Source: Mucilaginibacter sp. UBA5151 | Lineage (GTDB): Bacteria; Bacteroidota; Bacteroidia; Sphingobacteriales; Sphingobacteriaceae | Direction of reading: 5' to 3' | DNA: 64,000 nucleotides | Assembly (NCBI GenBank): GCA_002413785.1 | Contig: DHXR01000021.1 | Location: forward strand, 28,196 to 92,195 | Part shown: positions 25,901 through 33,892 of the stretch, piece by piece | Layout: each line of letters opens with the position of its first letter | How positions within the stretch are numbered: the first letter of the stretch is position 1 | Notes under the pieces: generated by a model | Told to the model about the DNA's origin: nothing | Seen by the model: only the letters and a program-made list of their open reading frames with translations | Database searches by the model: none | Translations under genes and position numbers: made by a program

Positions 25901-26473
25901 ATGGAAACTATATCTTTTAAAGCGGTTCACAATATTGTTGATCACTGGTGGTTGATTTTGCTTTCAGGGGTTCTGCTGATTGGTATGGGCGTTTGGGTAA
26001 TCCTTTTACCTGTTTCGTCCTGCATCGCATTAACCTTCACTTTTTCATTCATCGTATTGGCCGCAGGGTTATTCGAAATTGTATTTTCGCTGATCAATTA
26101 CAAGGTATTAAATAGTTGGGGATGGACATTGACAGGCGGGATAATTGATTTGATAATTGGACTGTTCCTGCTTTTAAATCCCGGGGTAACCATGGCTGTT
26201 TTATCCCTTATTTTTGGTTTCTGGCTGCTTTTCAGAGGTGTTATTGCCGTCGGGAATGCAATCAATATGCGCCGTTATGGCTTTTCCGACTGGGGCTGGC
26301 TTTTAATTACAGGGCTCATTATTATTATTTTAGCATCACTGATATTTGTCGATCCCGGTTTTGGTGCAGCAACTATGGTTGTCCTGATCGAGATAGCCTT
26401 TATTTTTGCCGGAATTTTCCGTATCGTTTTTTCGTTAATGCTCCGGAAATTTAATGATGAGTTTAAGAGCTGA
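25901..26473 (+). CDS. HdeD-like (DUF308) membrane protein
   Basis: A 190-residue protein of six hydrophobic segments arranged as three similar pairs, near residues 16-36, 42-62, 73-92, 95-115, 130-148 and 155-175. Repeated 'G..L...G......P' turns are typical of DUF308/HdeD, a family first noted in E. coli acid resistance. It lies 30 bp after ppsA and is probably cotranscribed. Its function is not established. Confidence 0.85.
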   Translation: METISFKAVHNIVDHWWLILLSGVLLIGMGVWVILLPVSSCIALTFTFSFIVLAAGLFEIVFSLINYKVLNSWGWTLTGGIIDLIIGLFLLLNPGVTMAVLSLIFGFWLLFRGVIAVGNAINMRRYGFSDWGWLLITGLIIIILASLIFVDPGFGAATMVVLIEIAFIFAGIFRIVFSLMLRKFNDEFKS

Positions 26474-26532
26474 TTGAATTCAGGTGTGCCGATGTGACGA
26501 TCAGGATAATTTACATCCTCACATGCATATTT

Positions 26533-26546
26533 ATGACTTCTATCAC
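26533..26546. promoter_or_regulatory. Crp/Fnr-like palindrome upstream of the Mla cassette, site 1
   Basis: ATGAC-TTCT-ATCAC fits WTGAY-N4-RTCAN and lies 100 bp before the permease ATG. Confidence 0.5.
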
Positions 26547-26554
26547 AACAGTGA

Positions 26555-26568
26555 ATGAGGAGTATCAC
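26555..26568. promoter_or_regulatory. Crp/Fnr-like palindrome upstream of the Mla cassette, site 2
   Basis: ATGAG-GAGT-ATCAC has one mismatch to the pattern and lies exactly 22 bp after site 1, the third promoter with this spacing. Confidence 0.45.
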
Positions 26569-26646
26569 TCATAACCGCCTTTTTGTGCCTTATATTTATA
26601 TTAAATCAGCAATTGTTTGTTTTAATAATTATATATTTAATTAAAT

Positions 26647-27420
26647 ATGGCATTAACAGGGAAGGCAGGCGAATTTTTTGATGAAACCGGCAGGATCGCA
26701 AGGTTTGCAGGTCGGTTTTTTACCATGGGCTTAAAGCCCAGGTACGAAATCAGGGAACTGCTGACCCAATGTTTTATTATCGGGTATAAATCCCTGCCGC
26801 TTATCGGTTTAACCGGGTTCATTATGGGCCTGGTATTAACCATCCAGTTGCGGCCCTCACTAACCGCATACGGCGTTGAATCGGAACTGCCGGTTATGGT
26901 GGGTATAGCCATTGTGAGAGAAATTGGCCCGGTGATTACCGCTTTGATATTTGCAGGTAAAATTGGCAGCAGTATCGGCGCCGAATTGGGGTCAATGAAA
27001 GTAACGGAACAAATAGACGCCATGGAAGTTAGCGGTACAAACCCTTTTAAATATCTGGTGGCGACAAGGATTGCGGCGTCAACATTAATGCTGCCGGTTT
27101 TAACTATATTAGGCGATGCTATTTCTATGTACGGCGCCTACATCGGTGTAAATATCCGTTCTGTAACCAGTTTTCATTTGTTTTTCTCACAGATATTTAA
27201 TTCGCTCAGTTTTGGCGATTTGGCGCCGGCGGTTATTAAAACATTTTTCTTTGGTTTTGCCGTTGGCCTTATTGGTTGTTTTAAGGGTTATAATTCCAGC
27301 AAGGGGACCCGGGGAGTTGGTAGTTCGGCAAATTCTGCCGTCGTACTTTCCTCTGTTCTGATTTTTATAATAGATTTCCTGGCTGTGCAGCTAACCGATA
27401 TACTCGGGTTAAATTATTAG
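26647..27420 (+). CDS. mlaE: MlaE-type ABC transporter permease
   Basis: A 257-residue permease with five to six hydrophobic segments. 'GREIGPV'-type sequence ('VREIGPVITALIFAGKIGSSIGAELGS', quoted in part) near residue 95 and 'TEQIDAMEVSGTNPFKYLV' near 120 are diagnostic of the MlaE/YrbE family. These transport phospholipids or other lipids between the membranes with an MlaF ATPase and an MCE protein. Its stop codon overlaps the GTG preceding the ATPase start. It carries paired Crp/Fnr-like sites upstream. Confidence 0.92.
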   Translation: MALTGKAGEFFDETGRIARFAGRFFTMGLKPRYEIRELLTQCFIIGYKSLPLIGLTGFIMGLVLTIQLRPSLTAYGVESELPVMVGIAIVREIGPVITALIFAGKIGSSIGAELGSMKVTEQIDAMEVSGTNPFKYLVATRIAASTLMLPVLTILGDAISMYGAYIGVNIRSVTSFHLFFSQIFNSLSFGDLAPAVIKTFFFGFAVGLIGCFKGYNSSKGTRGVGSSANSAVVLSSVLIFIIDFLAVQLTDILGLNY

Positions 27421-27422
27421 TG

Positions 27423-28202
27423 ATGTTATCGAAAAAGGAGACACCGGCTATAACCGATACCAGTAAAAACAGTGGGGAAGATGTTATCGTTGTTGAACAT
27501 ATATATAAAAGGTTTGGTACAAACATAGTTCTGGAAGATTTTAACCTTGTGGTAAAAAGGGAAGAAAATGTGGTGGTTTTGGGCAAATCAGGGGCTGGCA
27601 AATCGGTTTTAATCAAGTGTATAATTAGCCTGCTAAAGCCCGATAAAGGCCGCATCCTGGTATTCGGGGAAAATGTGCCCGAATTAAACCATGATGAACT
27701 GGACCGGATACGCGCCAAAATCGGTTTTCTTTTCCAGGGAAATGCCCTTTACGATTCTATGACTGTTCGCGAAAACCTCGAATTTCCGCTGCGCAGGCAC
27801 TGGATAGATTTTTCGCAGAAGGATGTGGACGCCCTGGTAATGGACGCCCTGGAAAATGTAGGTTTAACCCATACCGTGGATATGATGCCCGAGGAGTTGT
27901 CAGGAGGGATGCTCAAACGGGTTGCATTGGCAAGAACGATGATATTGAAGCCCGATGTTATTTTGTATGATGAACCGACAACCGGCCTCGACCCGGTTAC
28001 GGCAAGAGAGATTGATAATCTGATCATTAAATTGCAAAAGAAATATCAAACCTCATCGATCATTATTTCGCACGATATGAATTGTGTGAAAAATACTGCT
28101 GACAGGGTAGTATTGCTGTTGGATGGGAAATGTTATATTGAAGGGGCTTATGAGGAACTTGAACGTTCAAATGATGAAAAAATAAAGCAGTTTTTTGAAT
28201 AA
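27423..28202 (+). CDS. mlaF: MlaF-type ABC transporter ATPase
   Basis: A 259-residue ATPase with Walker A 'LGKSGAGKSVLIKC', Q-loop 'FLFQGNALYDSMTVRENLEFPL' (quoted in part), signature 'ELSGGMLKRVALART', Walker B 'VILYDEPTTGLDPV' and H-loop 'SHDM'. The M-x-K-R-V-A-L-A-R form of the signature is typical of MlaF. The open frame could start at GTG 27420, but ATG 27423 is preferred. It energises the permease and is followed six bases later by the MCE gene. Confidence 0.93.
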   Translation: MLSKKETPAITDTSKNSGEDVIVVEHIYKRFGTNIVLEDFNLVVKREENVVVLGKSGAGKSVLIKCIISLLKPDKGRILVFGENVPELNHDELDRIRAKIGFLFQGNALYDSMTVRENLEFPLRRHWIDFSQKDVDALVMDALENVGLTHTVDMMPEELSGGMLKRVALARTMILKPDVILYDEPTTGLDPVTAREIDNLIIKLQKKYQTSSIIISHDMNCVKNTADRVVLLLDGKCYIEGAYEELERSNDEKIKQFFE

Positions 28203-28208
28203 TTAATC

Positions 28209-29186
28209 ATGGCAAACCAGGAAGGGAACAATATTAAACTCGGCGTATTTGTACTGGCAGGATTGTTCGTATTGATATTCGCTTTTTATATGATCGGCAA
28301 AAATCAAAATATGTTCGGATCAAATTTTGAGTTGAAAACGCGCTTTTACAACCTTAACGGCTTAGCTGAAGGCAACAACGTATTGTTTTCTGGGATACAG
28401 GCCGGTACTGTAAAAAATATAAAACTTATTAATGATACCACCATTGAAGCTACAATGCTTATTGACGATAAGATAAGAAAATATATCCATAAAAATGCAG
28501 TGGTAGCCATTGGCACCGAAGGGCTGATGGGGAATAAAATTGTTAATATTTCACCGGGGAAAGGTGCAAGCCCCCTGGTTGCGGAAGGCGACTTGCTGGC
28601 TGCCCAAAAAAACATCAGTACCGACGAAATGCTGCAAACCTTGTCAAAAACAAGTAACAATGTGGCTATAATATCCGAAGCCCTGAAAGGTACTGTTTTA
28701 CGCGTTAACGGCAGCGCCCTTTTGGATTTGTTTAATGATAAGAGTATTGGGGTAAGCTTAAAATCCTCATTGAAAAATATCAGCAAAGCAACTGCCAATG
28801 CAAGTGAAATAACGCAAAGTTTGAATAAAATAGTAGCGCAAATAAAAAATGGGAAAGGCGGGGCCGGTGTTTTACTGTCAGACACAGCCTTTGCAGGCAA
28901 CTTAAAAGAAGCTATGGTCAGAATAAAGTCGGCAAGCGATAATGCCAATCAAATGACCATCCAGCTGAATAATATGGTAAAAGAAATTCAACAGGAACTG
29001 GGCAATGGAAAGGGTCCGCTTAATACTTTGTTAAAAGATTCGGTGATGACCAAAAACCTGAGCAGGAGTATGGATAATATTCAGAAAGGCACAGATAATT
29101 TTAACCAGGATATGGAAGCCCTGAAGCATAATTTTTTGCTTCGCAGTTACTTTAAAAAACTGGAAAAAGAGAAGCAAAATAAATAG
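28209..29186 (+). CDS. mlaD: MlaD/MCE-domain lipid-binding protein
   Basis: A 325-residue protein with one N-terminal membrane helix (about 12-30) and an MCE domain at about 38-118 ('TRFYNLNGLAEGNNVLFSGI', 'ATMLIDDKIRKYIHKNAVV', 'GLMGNKIVNISPG'). The C-terminal half (130-325) is helical, with heptad-like Asn/Lys/Ser-rich repeats and no second MCE domain. It anchors in the inner membrane and carries lipids in the periplasm. It completes the three-gene cassette. Confidence 0.9.
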   Translation: MANQEGNNIKLGVFVLAGLFVLIFAFYMIGKNQNMFGSNFELKTRFYNLNGLAEGNNVLFSGIQAGTVKNIKLINDTTIEATMLIDDKIRKYIHKNAVVAIGTEGLMGNKIVNISPGKGASPLVAEGDLLAAQKNISTDEMLQTLSKTSNNVAIISEALKGTVLRVNGSALLDLFNDKSIGVSLKSSLKNISKATANASEITQSLNKIVAQIKNGKGGAGVLLSDTAFAGNLKEAMVRIKSASDNANQMTIQLNNMVKEIQQELGNGKGPLNTLLKDSVMTKNLSRSMDNIQKGTDNFNQDMEALKHNFLLRSYFKKLEKEKQNK

Positions 29187-29314
29187 GGAAAAAATAGGGA
29201 GGTAATTAACATTACATGCAGCAACTGCGGTAATATTTTTCTGCTTTAAATAAACCAAAAAAATGCGGGGGCAAACTCAATGATAGGCTCATGGGCTTTG
29301 CATCATTTAATTCT

Positions 29315-29328
29315 ATGACCGCCGTCAT
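29315..29328. promoter_or_regulatory. Crp/Fnr-like palindrome upstream of the small ORF/BON gene
   Basis: ATGAC-CGCC-GTCAT has perfect half-sites. A right half-site ATCAT (29302-29306) lies exactly one 22-bp step upstream, and TTGCT-AAAT-ATCAT (29333-29346) lies 18 bp downstream. Confidence 0.55.
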
Positions 29329-29416
29329 TCTTTTGCTAAATATCATTTAGAAACTTTACATATAATCGGATTTGTGTTGTGAAAATTCCGGGTAAATTTC
29401 AATTAAAACCATCACT

Positions 29417-29503
29417 ATGAAAAAGTTTACCTATTATCTGTTATCAGGCAGCCTCTTGTTTTTTTGTTTTACGGTTACAGCTATTGGTTTGGTAAGTAAT
29501 TGA
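29417..29503 (+). CDS. putative 28-residue membrane peptide
   Basis: ATG 29417 to TGA 29503 encodes MKKFTYYLLSG followed by a hydrophobic run rich in Leu, Phe and Val, ending GLVSN. It has the form of a single membrane helix or an orphan signal sequence. It sits 89 bp after a Crp/Fnr-like site and 42 bp before the BON gene, where a first gene of the transcript would be expected. It is not recognised as any family, and it could be a non-coding leader. Confidence 0.35.
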   Translation: MKKFTYYLLSGSLLFFCFTVTAIGLVSN

Positions 29504-29545
29504 GCAGGAAAACTATCTGTTTATTAACATTTTATATTTAAAACT

Positions 29546-30214
29546 ATGAAAACTGACATCTTAATTCAAAATGATGTAATGGATGAACTCCAATGGGAAC
29601 CCTTCCTGAATTCATCCGAGATTGGTGTAGCCGTTAAACATGGCGTGGTAACACTATCGGGGATTGTTGATACCTACTCAAAAAAATTAGCTGCTGAAAA
29701 GGCCGCCAAAAGGGTGGCCGGTGTAAAAGCTGTTGCAGAAGATATACAAGTAGGGATATCTCCGGACGACCATAAAACAGACGCCGAAATAGCCGAAGCT
29801 GTGGTTAATACTTTAAAATGGCACACCACTATCCCCGACGGAAAAATCACCATAAAAGTAGAAGACGGAGTTGTAAAACTTGAAGGGGAGGTTGAATGGG
29901 AATATGAACGCCAAAATGCAAAAAAAGCTATACAGGATTTGACAGGTGTGCGTTCTGTATTTAATTTAATTACGGTTAAACCGAAGATCACTCCGGCCGA
30001 TATCAAACAAAAGATAAATGCTGCCTTTCACAGGAATGCAAGCGTTGATGCGGAAAAAATTACTGCCGATATAATAGGACATGTGGTGATACTAAGTGGA
30101 AAAGTACATTCATTCAGCGAAAAGGAAAGTGCCGAAAGCGCCGCCTGGGCTGCCCCCGGTGTATCGCGTGTTGAAAATAAACTGGAAATAGAAGAACATG
30201 AATTTGCTTTTTAG
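29546..30214 (+). CDS. triple BON-domain protein
   Basis: A 222-residue protein made of three BON domains at about 4-70, 76-146 and 150-218. Each has the pattern 'V..GVV.L.G.V......A...A....GV..V.N.I'. There is no signal peptide. BON domains bind phospholipid surfaces or act in osmotic stress (OsmY, periplasmic); cytoplasmic forms also exist. It lies between a Crp/Fnr-like site and ftsH, with a 39-bp gap to ftsH, suggesting one operon. Confidence 0.88.
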   Translation: MKTDILIQNDVMDELQWEPFLNSSEIGVAVKHGVVTLSGIVDTYSKKLAAEKAAKRVAGVKAVAEDIQVGISPDDHKTDAEIAEAVVNTLKWHTTIPDGKITIKVEDGVVKLEGEVEWEYERQNAKKAIQDLTGVRSVFNLITVKPKITPADIKQKINAAFHRNASVDAEKITADIIGHVVILSGKVHSFSEKESAESAAWAAPGVSRVENKLEIEEHEFAF

Positions 30215-30253
30215 CGCGGGTATTTGAATTTGCCGGGTGCCCGGTGATAAAGT

Positions 30254-32197
30254 ATGAAAAACAATAAAGCCAAACCACCCCCCTCACAAGAAGATCGTCC
30301 TGTAAAACGATTTAACCTGGTATGGCTATACCTGCCCATCATAGTATTATTTTTATTTTACCCCTGGTCGGGTTCTTCAATCAAAGAAATTACCTGGCAG
30401 CAATTTGAAAAAGACATACTTAGCCGCAAAGCTGCGGAAAAACTGGTGGTAGTAAATAATGAAAAAGTAGAGGTATATATAAAAAAAAGTCTGGCTAATG
30501 ATAAAGCATTTAAGGATGTTTTTAAACCTGGTTTCGGCAGTGAAATAAACGCCGGGCCGCACTATTTTTTCAGTATAGGGTCAGTTGAAACATTCGACCG
30601 GGAATTGGATGATGCTGAGAAGGGTTTTTCTGTTAATGACAAAATACCCGTCACCTACACTAAAGAGACCAACTGGTTTTTGAATAGCATCGGCTGGTTG
30701 TTGCCCATTGTGTTGATTTTTGCATTTTGGTATTACACGCTCCGGGGTTCGGCAGGTATGGCCGGGGCAGGCGGCGGCGGTTCTATTTTTAATTTTGGCA
30801 AAACAACGGCTACCCTGATAGGCAAAGAAAACAGCAATATTACTTTTAATGATGTGGCCGGGCTTGAGGAGGCACAAATGGAAGTGCGCGAAATTGTTGA
30901 TTTTTTAAAAAGCCCGGATACCTATACCAAATTGGGCGCTAAAATTCCAAAGGGGGTGATTTTGGTTGGTCCGCCGGGAACAGGTAAGACACTTTTGGCA
31001 AAGGCCGTGGCAGGAGAGGCCCGGGTGCCGTTCTTTTCCATTTCAGGATCCGAATTTGTGGAAATGTTTGTTGGCGTGGGCGCCTCAAGGGTACGCGACC
31101 TGTTTAAACGGGCCAAGGAAAAAGCGCCATGCATAATTTTTATTGATGAGATCGACGCCATCGGGCGGTCGAGGGGTAAAGGCGCATTCCTTACCGGCGC
31201 AAATGATGAAAGGGAAAGCACCCTTAACCAGCTTTTAACAGAAATGGACGGCTTTGGTACTAATAACGGCGTAATTGTACTGGCTGCATCCAACCGGGCC
31301 GATATGCTTGATCCGGCCTTGCTGCGCCCCGGAAGATTTGACAGGCATATCTACCTGGAGCTTCCAAACACGACCGAAAGAGAAGCAATTTTTAAAGTAC
31401 ACCTGCGGCCCCTGGTAATGGATGAGACTGTTGATGTACATTTTCTGGCATCGCAGACCCCCGGTTTCTCAGGCGCCGACATTGCAAATATTTGCAATGA
31501 ATCTGCCTTGATTGCTGCAAGAAAGAAAGAAGATAAAATTGGTAAACAGGATTTTACGGATGCCATTGACCGGGTTGTTGCGGGCTCGGAAAAGAAAAGC
31601 AAGATTATTTTACCGGAAGAAAAGAAAATTATAGCTTACCATGAAGCCGGTCATGCCGTAGTGAGCTGGCTGCTGAAAAATGTTGATCCTATTATAAAAG
31701 TTTCCATCATTCCGCGCGGTAAATCATTAGGGGCCGCCTGGTACCTGCCCGAAGAAAAACAATTGATGCGTAAACAGGCGTTTACTGAAAATTTATCCGC
31801 CGCTTTAGGCGGCAGGGCAGCCGAAGAAATTATGTTCGGGGAAGTGTCCACAGGCGCTTTGGATGACCTTGAAAAAGTAACCAAAGAAGCCTATACCATG
31901 GTGGCCTATTATGGATTTAATGAAAAGATTGGGAACACCAGTTATTACGATTCAACCGGCGAGCATGATATGAGTATTCAAAAACCTTTCAGCGAAGAAA
32001 CAGGTAAAATGATTGATGAAGAAGTGCGCAAACTGGTGAGCGATGTTTATTTCAATACCAAAGAACTGCTCGAACAAAATAAAGGATACTTACAAAAAGT
32101 AGCCGAATTACTGTTAAAGAAAGAGGTGGTATATAAGGAAGACCTGGAAGCCATTTTAGGCAAGCGCCCGACTGGCGAAAAATCTGTTAAAGCCTAA
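30254..32197 (+). CDS. ftsH: FtsH-type ATP-dependent zinc metalloprotease
   Basis: A 647-residue membrane AAA protease. It has two helices (about 22-38 and 138-158) flanking a short periplasmic domain. The AAA module has Walker A 'VGPPGTGKTLLAKAVAGEA' near residue 238, Walker B 'IIFIDEIDAIG' and SRH 'NRADMLDPALLRPGRFD'. The protease site is 'HEAGHAVV' near 465. It degrades membrane and unstable cytoplasmic proteins. A BON gene precedes it. Given this stress cluster it may be an extra copy beside a housekeeping FtsH elsewhere, which cannot be told from here. Confidence 0.93.
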   Translation: MKNNKAKPPPSQEDRPVKRFNLVWLYLPIIVLFLFYPWSGSSIKEITWQQFEKDILSRKAAEKLVVVNNEKVEVYIKKSLANDKAFKDVFKPGFGSEINAGPHYFFSIGSVETFDRELDDAEKGFSVNDKIPVTYTKETNWFLNSIGWLLPIVLIFAFWYYTLRGSAGMAGAGGGGSIFNFGKTTATLIGKENSNITFNDVAGLEEAQMEVREIVDFLKSPDTYTKLGAKIPKGVILVGPPGTGKTLLAKAVAGEARVPFFSISGSEFVEMFVGVGASRVRDLFKRAKEKAPCIIFIDEIDAIGRSRGKGAFLTGANDERESTLNQLLTEMDGFGTNNGVIVLAASNRADMLDPALLRPGRFDRHIYLELPNTTEREAIFKVHLRPLVMDETVDVHFLASQTPGFSGADIANICNESALIAARKKEDKIGKQDFTDAIDRVVAGSEKKSKIILPEEKKIIAYHEAGHAVVSWLLKNVDPIIKVSIIPRGKSLGAAWYLPEEKQLMRKQAFTENLSAALGGRAAEEIMFGEVSTGALDDLEKVTKEAYTMVAYYGFNEKIGNTSYYDSTGEHDMSIQKPFSEETGKMIDEEVRKLVSDVYFNTKELLEQNKGYLQKVAELLLKKEVVYKEDLEAILGKRPTGEKSVKA

Positions 32198-32382
32198 AGT
32201 AATTTGGCAGCCAATTCTTCGGAACAAATAATCAGGCCGCCAACCGCCTTGTCTTTTTTTACACGGGAACTTAATTTCCAGCGTACCGGTTTTGAAGAAC
32301 CGGGTTCTATTTCCAAATGAGTTTTAATATTTTTTGCAGTCCCGGTTACCAGTATCCGTCTAAAGTGTTTAAAGCCATAAGC
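32194..32382 (-). pseudogene. antisense relic of a PAS-type domain C-terminus
   Basis: On the minus strand a 62-codon open stretch between stops (TAA 32383-32385 upstream, TAG 32194-32196 at the end) has no start codon. It reads with normal composition: 'FRRILVTGTAKNIKTHLEIE', then 'VRWKLSSRVKKDKAVGGLII' and 'CSEELAAKLL'. The middle part resembles the end of a PAS domain, and compares with 'LRWEIRPWYKSDKAIGGLLI' in the regulator at 33893. It overlaps the ftsH stop codon. It is most simply a remnant of a lost PAS gene. Confidence 0.45.
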
Positions 32383-32386
32383 TTAT

Positions 32387-32400
32387 ATGAGTTTAATCAT
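32387..32400. promoter_or_regulatory. Crp/Fnr-like palindrome upstream of the histidine kinase
   Basis: ATGAG-TTTA-ATCAT has one mismatch to the pattern and lies 104 bp before the kinase ATG. No partner site at 22 bp was seen. Confidence 0.35.
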
Positions 32401-32504
32401 TTTTTAAATAAGCCATTATGTTCAATTTTAGCAATTGATTAAAAGTGGGCAAGGAAGTAGAATTTTTTTAGTAATGGGACATCAAAATACCGCATATAAT
32501 AACA

Positions 32505-33848
32505 ATGAAAATACATAAAAAACTGCCTGCACTGCTTTATGCAGGCTGCGGGTTTTCACTTTTTTTGGTTATGTTGGTTGGGGCTACTTCATTGTTTTTT
32601 TCTGAGCGTCAAAAACAAAAGGAAAAGAGGATAGCGCATACTTACCGCGTTTTGGAAAATGTACACTCCGTTTATCATCATTTATATGAAATGGGTATGG
32701 ATAAACAAAGGTACAGGAGCACCGGGGTAACTATGTTTTTTCAATCATATCATAGCCATAGCGATAGTTTACTTGATGATTTGAGCGCCCTGAATATGCT
32801 GGTAGCTGATAATCCCGCACAGGCGGCAAAGATAAGACAGCTCAGGCTACAGATCAATGACCTTTTAAATTTCTGGCAGCAGGAAGATATTAATCTTAAG
32901 AACTCTGATGCCGGATCGCTGCTTAAAGTTACCTGGTCCGAAAAGGAAAAAGTAGATAACATCAGGCTTGAAATTACAGCGATCAGCGATATTGAACGCG
33001 AAGGTTTAAAGCAAAGTGAAGATGGAAATGTATTGCTAAGGCAAAGAACGGAGTTTGCCATTGTGGCCGGTACATTACTGATACTGGTACTGGTATGTTT
33101 TTTAATCTATTTTATTTTACAGGAATTGAGAAACAGGATAGACGCTTACCAGCATGAAAAGGAGATCAGCCAGTTAAAAAGCAATTTTGTTTCCCTTGCT
33201 TCGCACGAGTTCCGTACGCCGTTAGGGTCAATACTGTTATCGGTTTCGCTTATTGAAAAATATATAAAATTGCACGATACTGATAATGCCTTTAAACACA
33301 GCCAAAAAATAAAAACGGGGGTAAATAACCTTAAATGTATTCTTGAGGATTTCCTGTCGCTTGAGAAATTGGATGCCGGCAGAATGAAAGCCGTGATCCA
33401 CCCCTTTGACCTTGTTGAACTTTGTGAAGATATTATTGATGAAATGCAGCATACTGCCGGACCCGGCCAAACGCTGCGTTTCAGGCATACCGGGGCGATC
33501 CGGATAGTTAACCTCGACAGGAACCTAATGCGGAACGCAATCATTAACCTGATTAACAATTCAATAAAATATGCCGGGGATATTGCAATTATTGTGCTCG
33601 AAACGAATATTAAGGACAACCATGTGGTTATTTCAATAAAAGATAACGGCGCCGGCATTGCCGAACATGAGCAAAAGGAATTGTTTACGCCATTTTTCAG
33701 GGTAAACAATACCGGCAATATACCCGGCACCGGACTGGGTTTAAGTATAGTTTCGAGGTACGTAAAATTAATGCATGGGGCCATCTCATTTTCGAGTGTG
33801 CCTTATAAAGAAACCTGCTTTAAAATGTCGTTTCTAAATGCATTGTAA
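32505..33848 (+). CDS. membrane sensor histidine kinase (CHASE3-like sensor)
   Basis: A 447-residue kinase. Helices lie at about 9-28 and 184-206 and flank a ~155-residue helical extracytoplasmic sensor that resembles CHASE3. The dimerisation/phosphoacceptor box is 'SLASHEFRTPLGSIL' near residue 230. The ATPase domain has 'NLINNSIKYA' (N box), 'IKDNGAGIAEHE' (G1) and 'GTGLGLSIVSRYVK' (G2). No response regulator with an output domain is next to it; the PAS-AraC regulator and three receivers downstream are possible partners. Confidence 0.9.
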   Translation: MKIHKKLPALLYAGCGFSLFLVMLVGATSLFFSERQKQKEKRIAHTYRVLENVHSVYHHLYEMGMDKQRYRSTGVTMFFQSYHSHSDSLLDDLSALNMLVADNPAQAAKIRQLRLQINDLLNFWQQEDINLKNSDAGSLLKVTWSEKEKVDNIRLEITAISDIEREGLKQSEDGNVLLRQRTEFAIVAGTLLILVLVCFLIYFILQELRNRIDAYQHEKEISQLKSNFVSLASHEFRTPLGSILLSVSLIEKYIKLHDTDNAFKHSQKIKTGVNNLKCILEDFLSLEKLDAGRMKAVIHPFDLVELCEDIIDEMQHTAGPGQTLRFRHTGAIRIVNLDRNLMRNAIINLINNSIKYAGDIAIIVLETNIKDNHVVISIKDNGAGIAEHEQKELFTPFFRVNNTGNIPGTGLGLSIVSRYVKLMHGAISFSSVPYKETCFKMSFLNAL

Positions 33849-33892
33849 GGTATTGGTGGAATTAAGTGTTTAAACTTTATATTTACTTTTAA

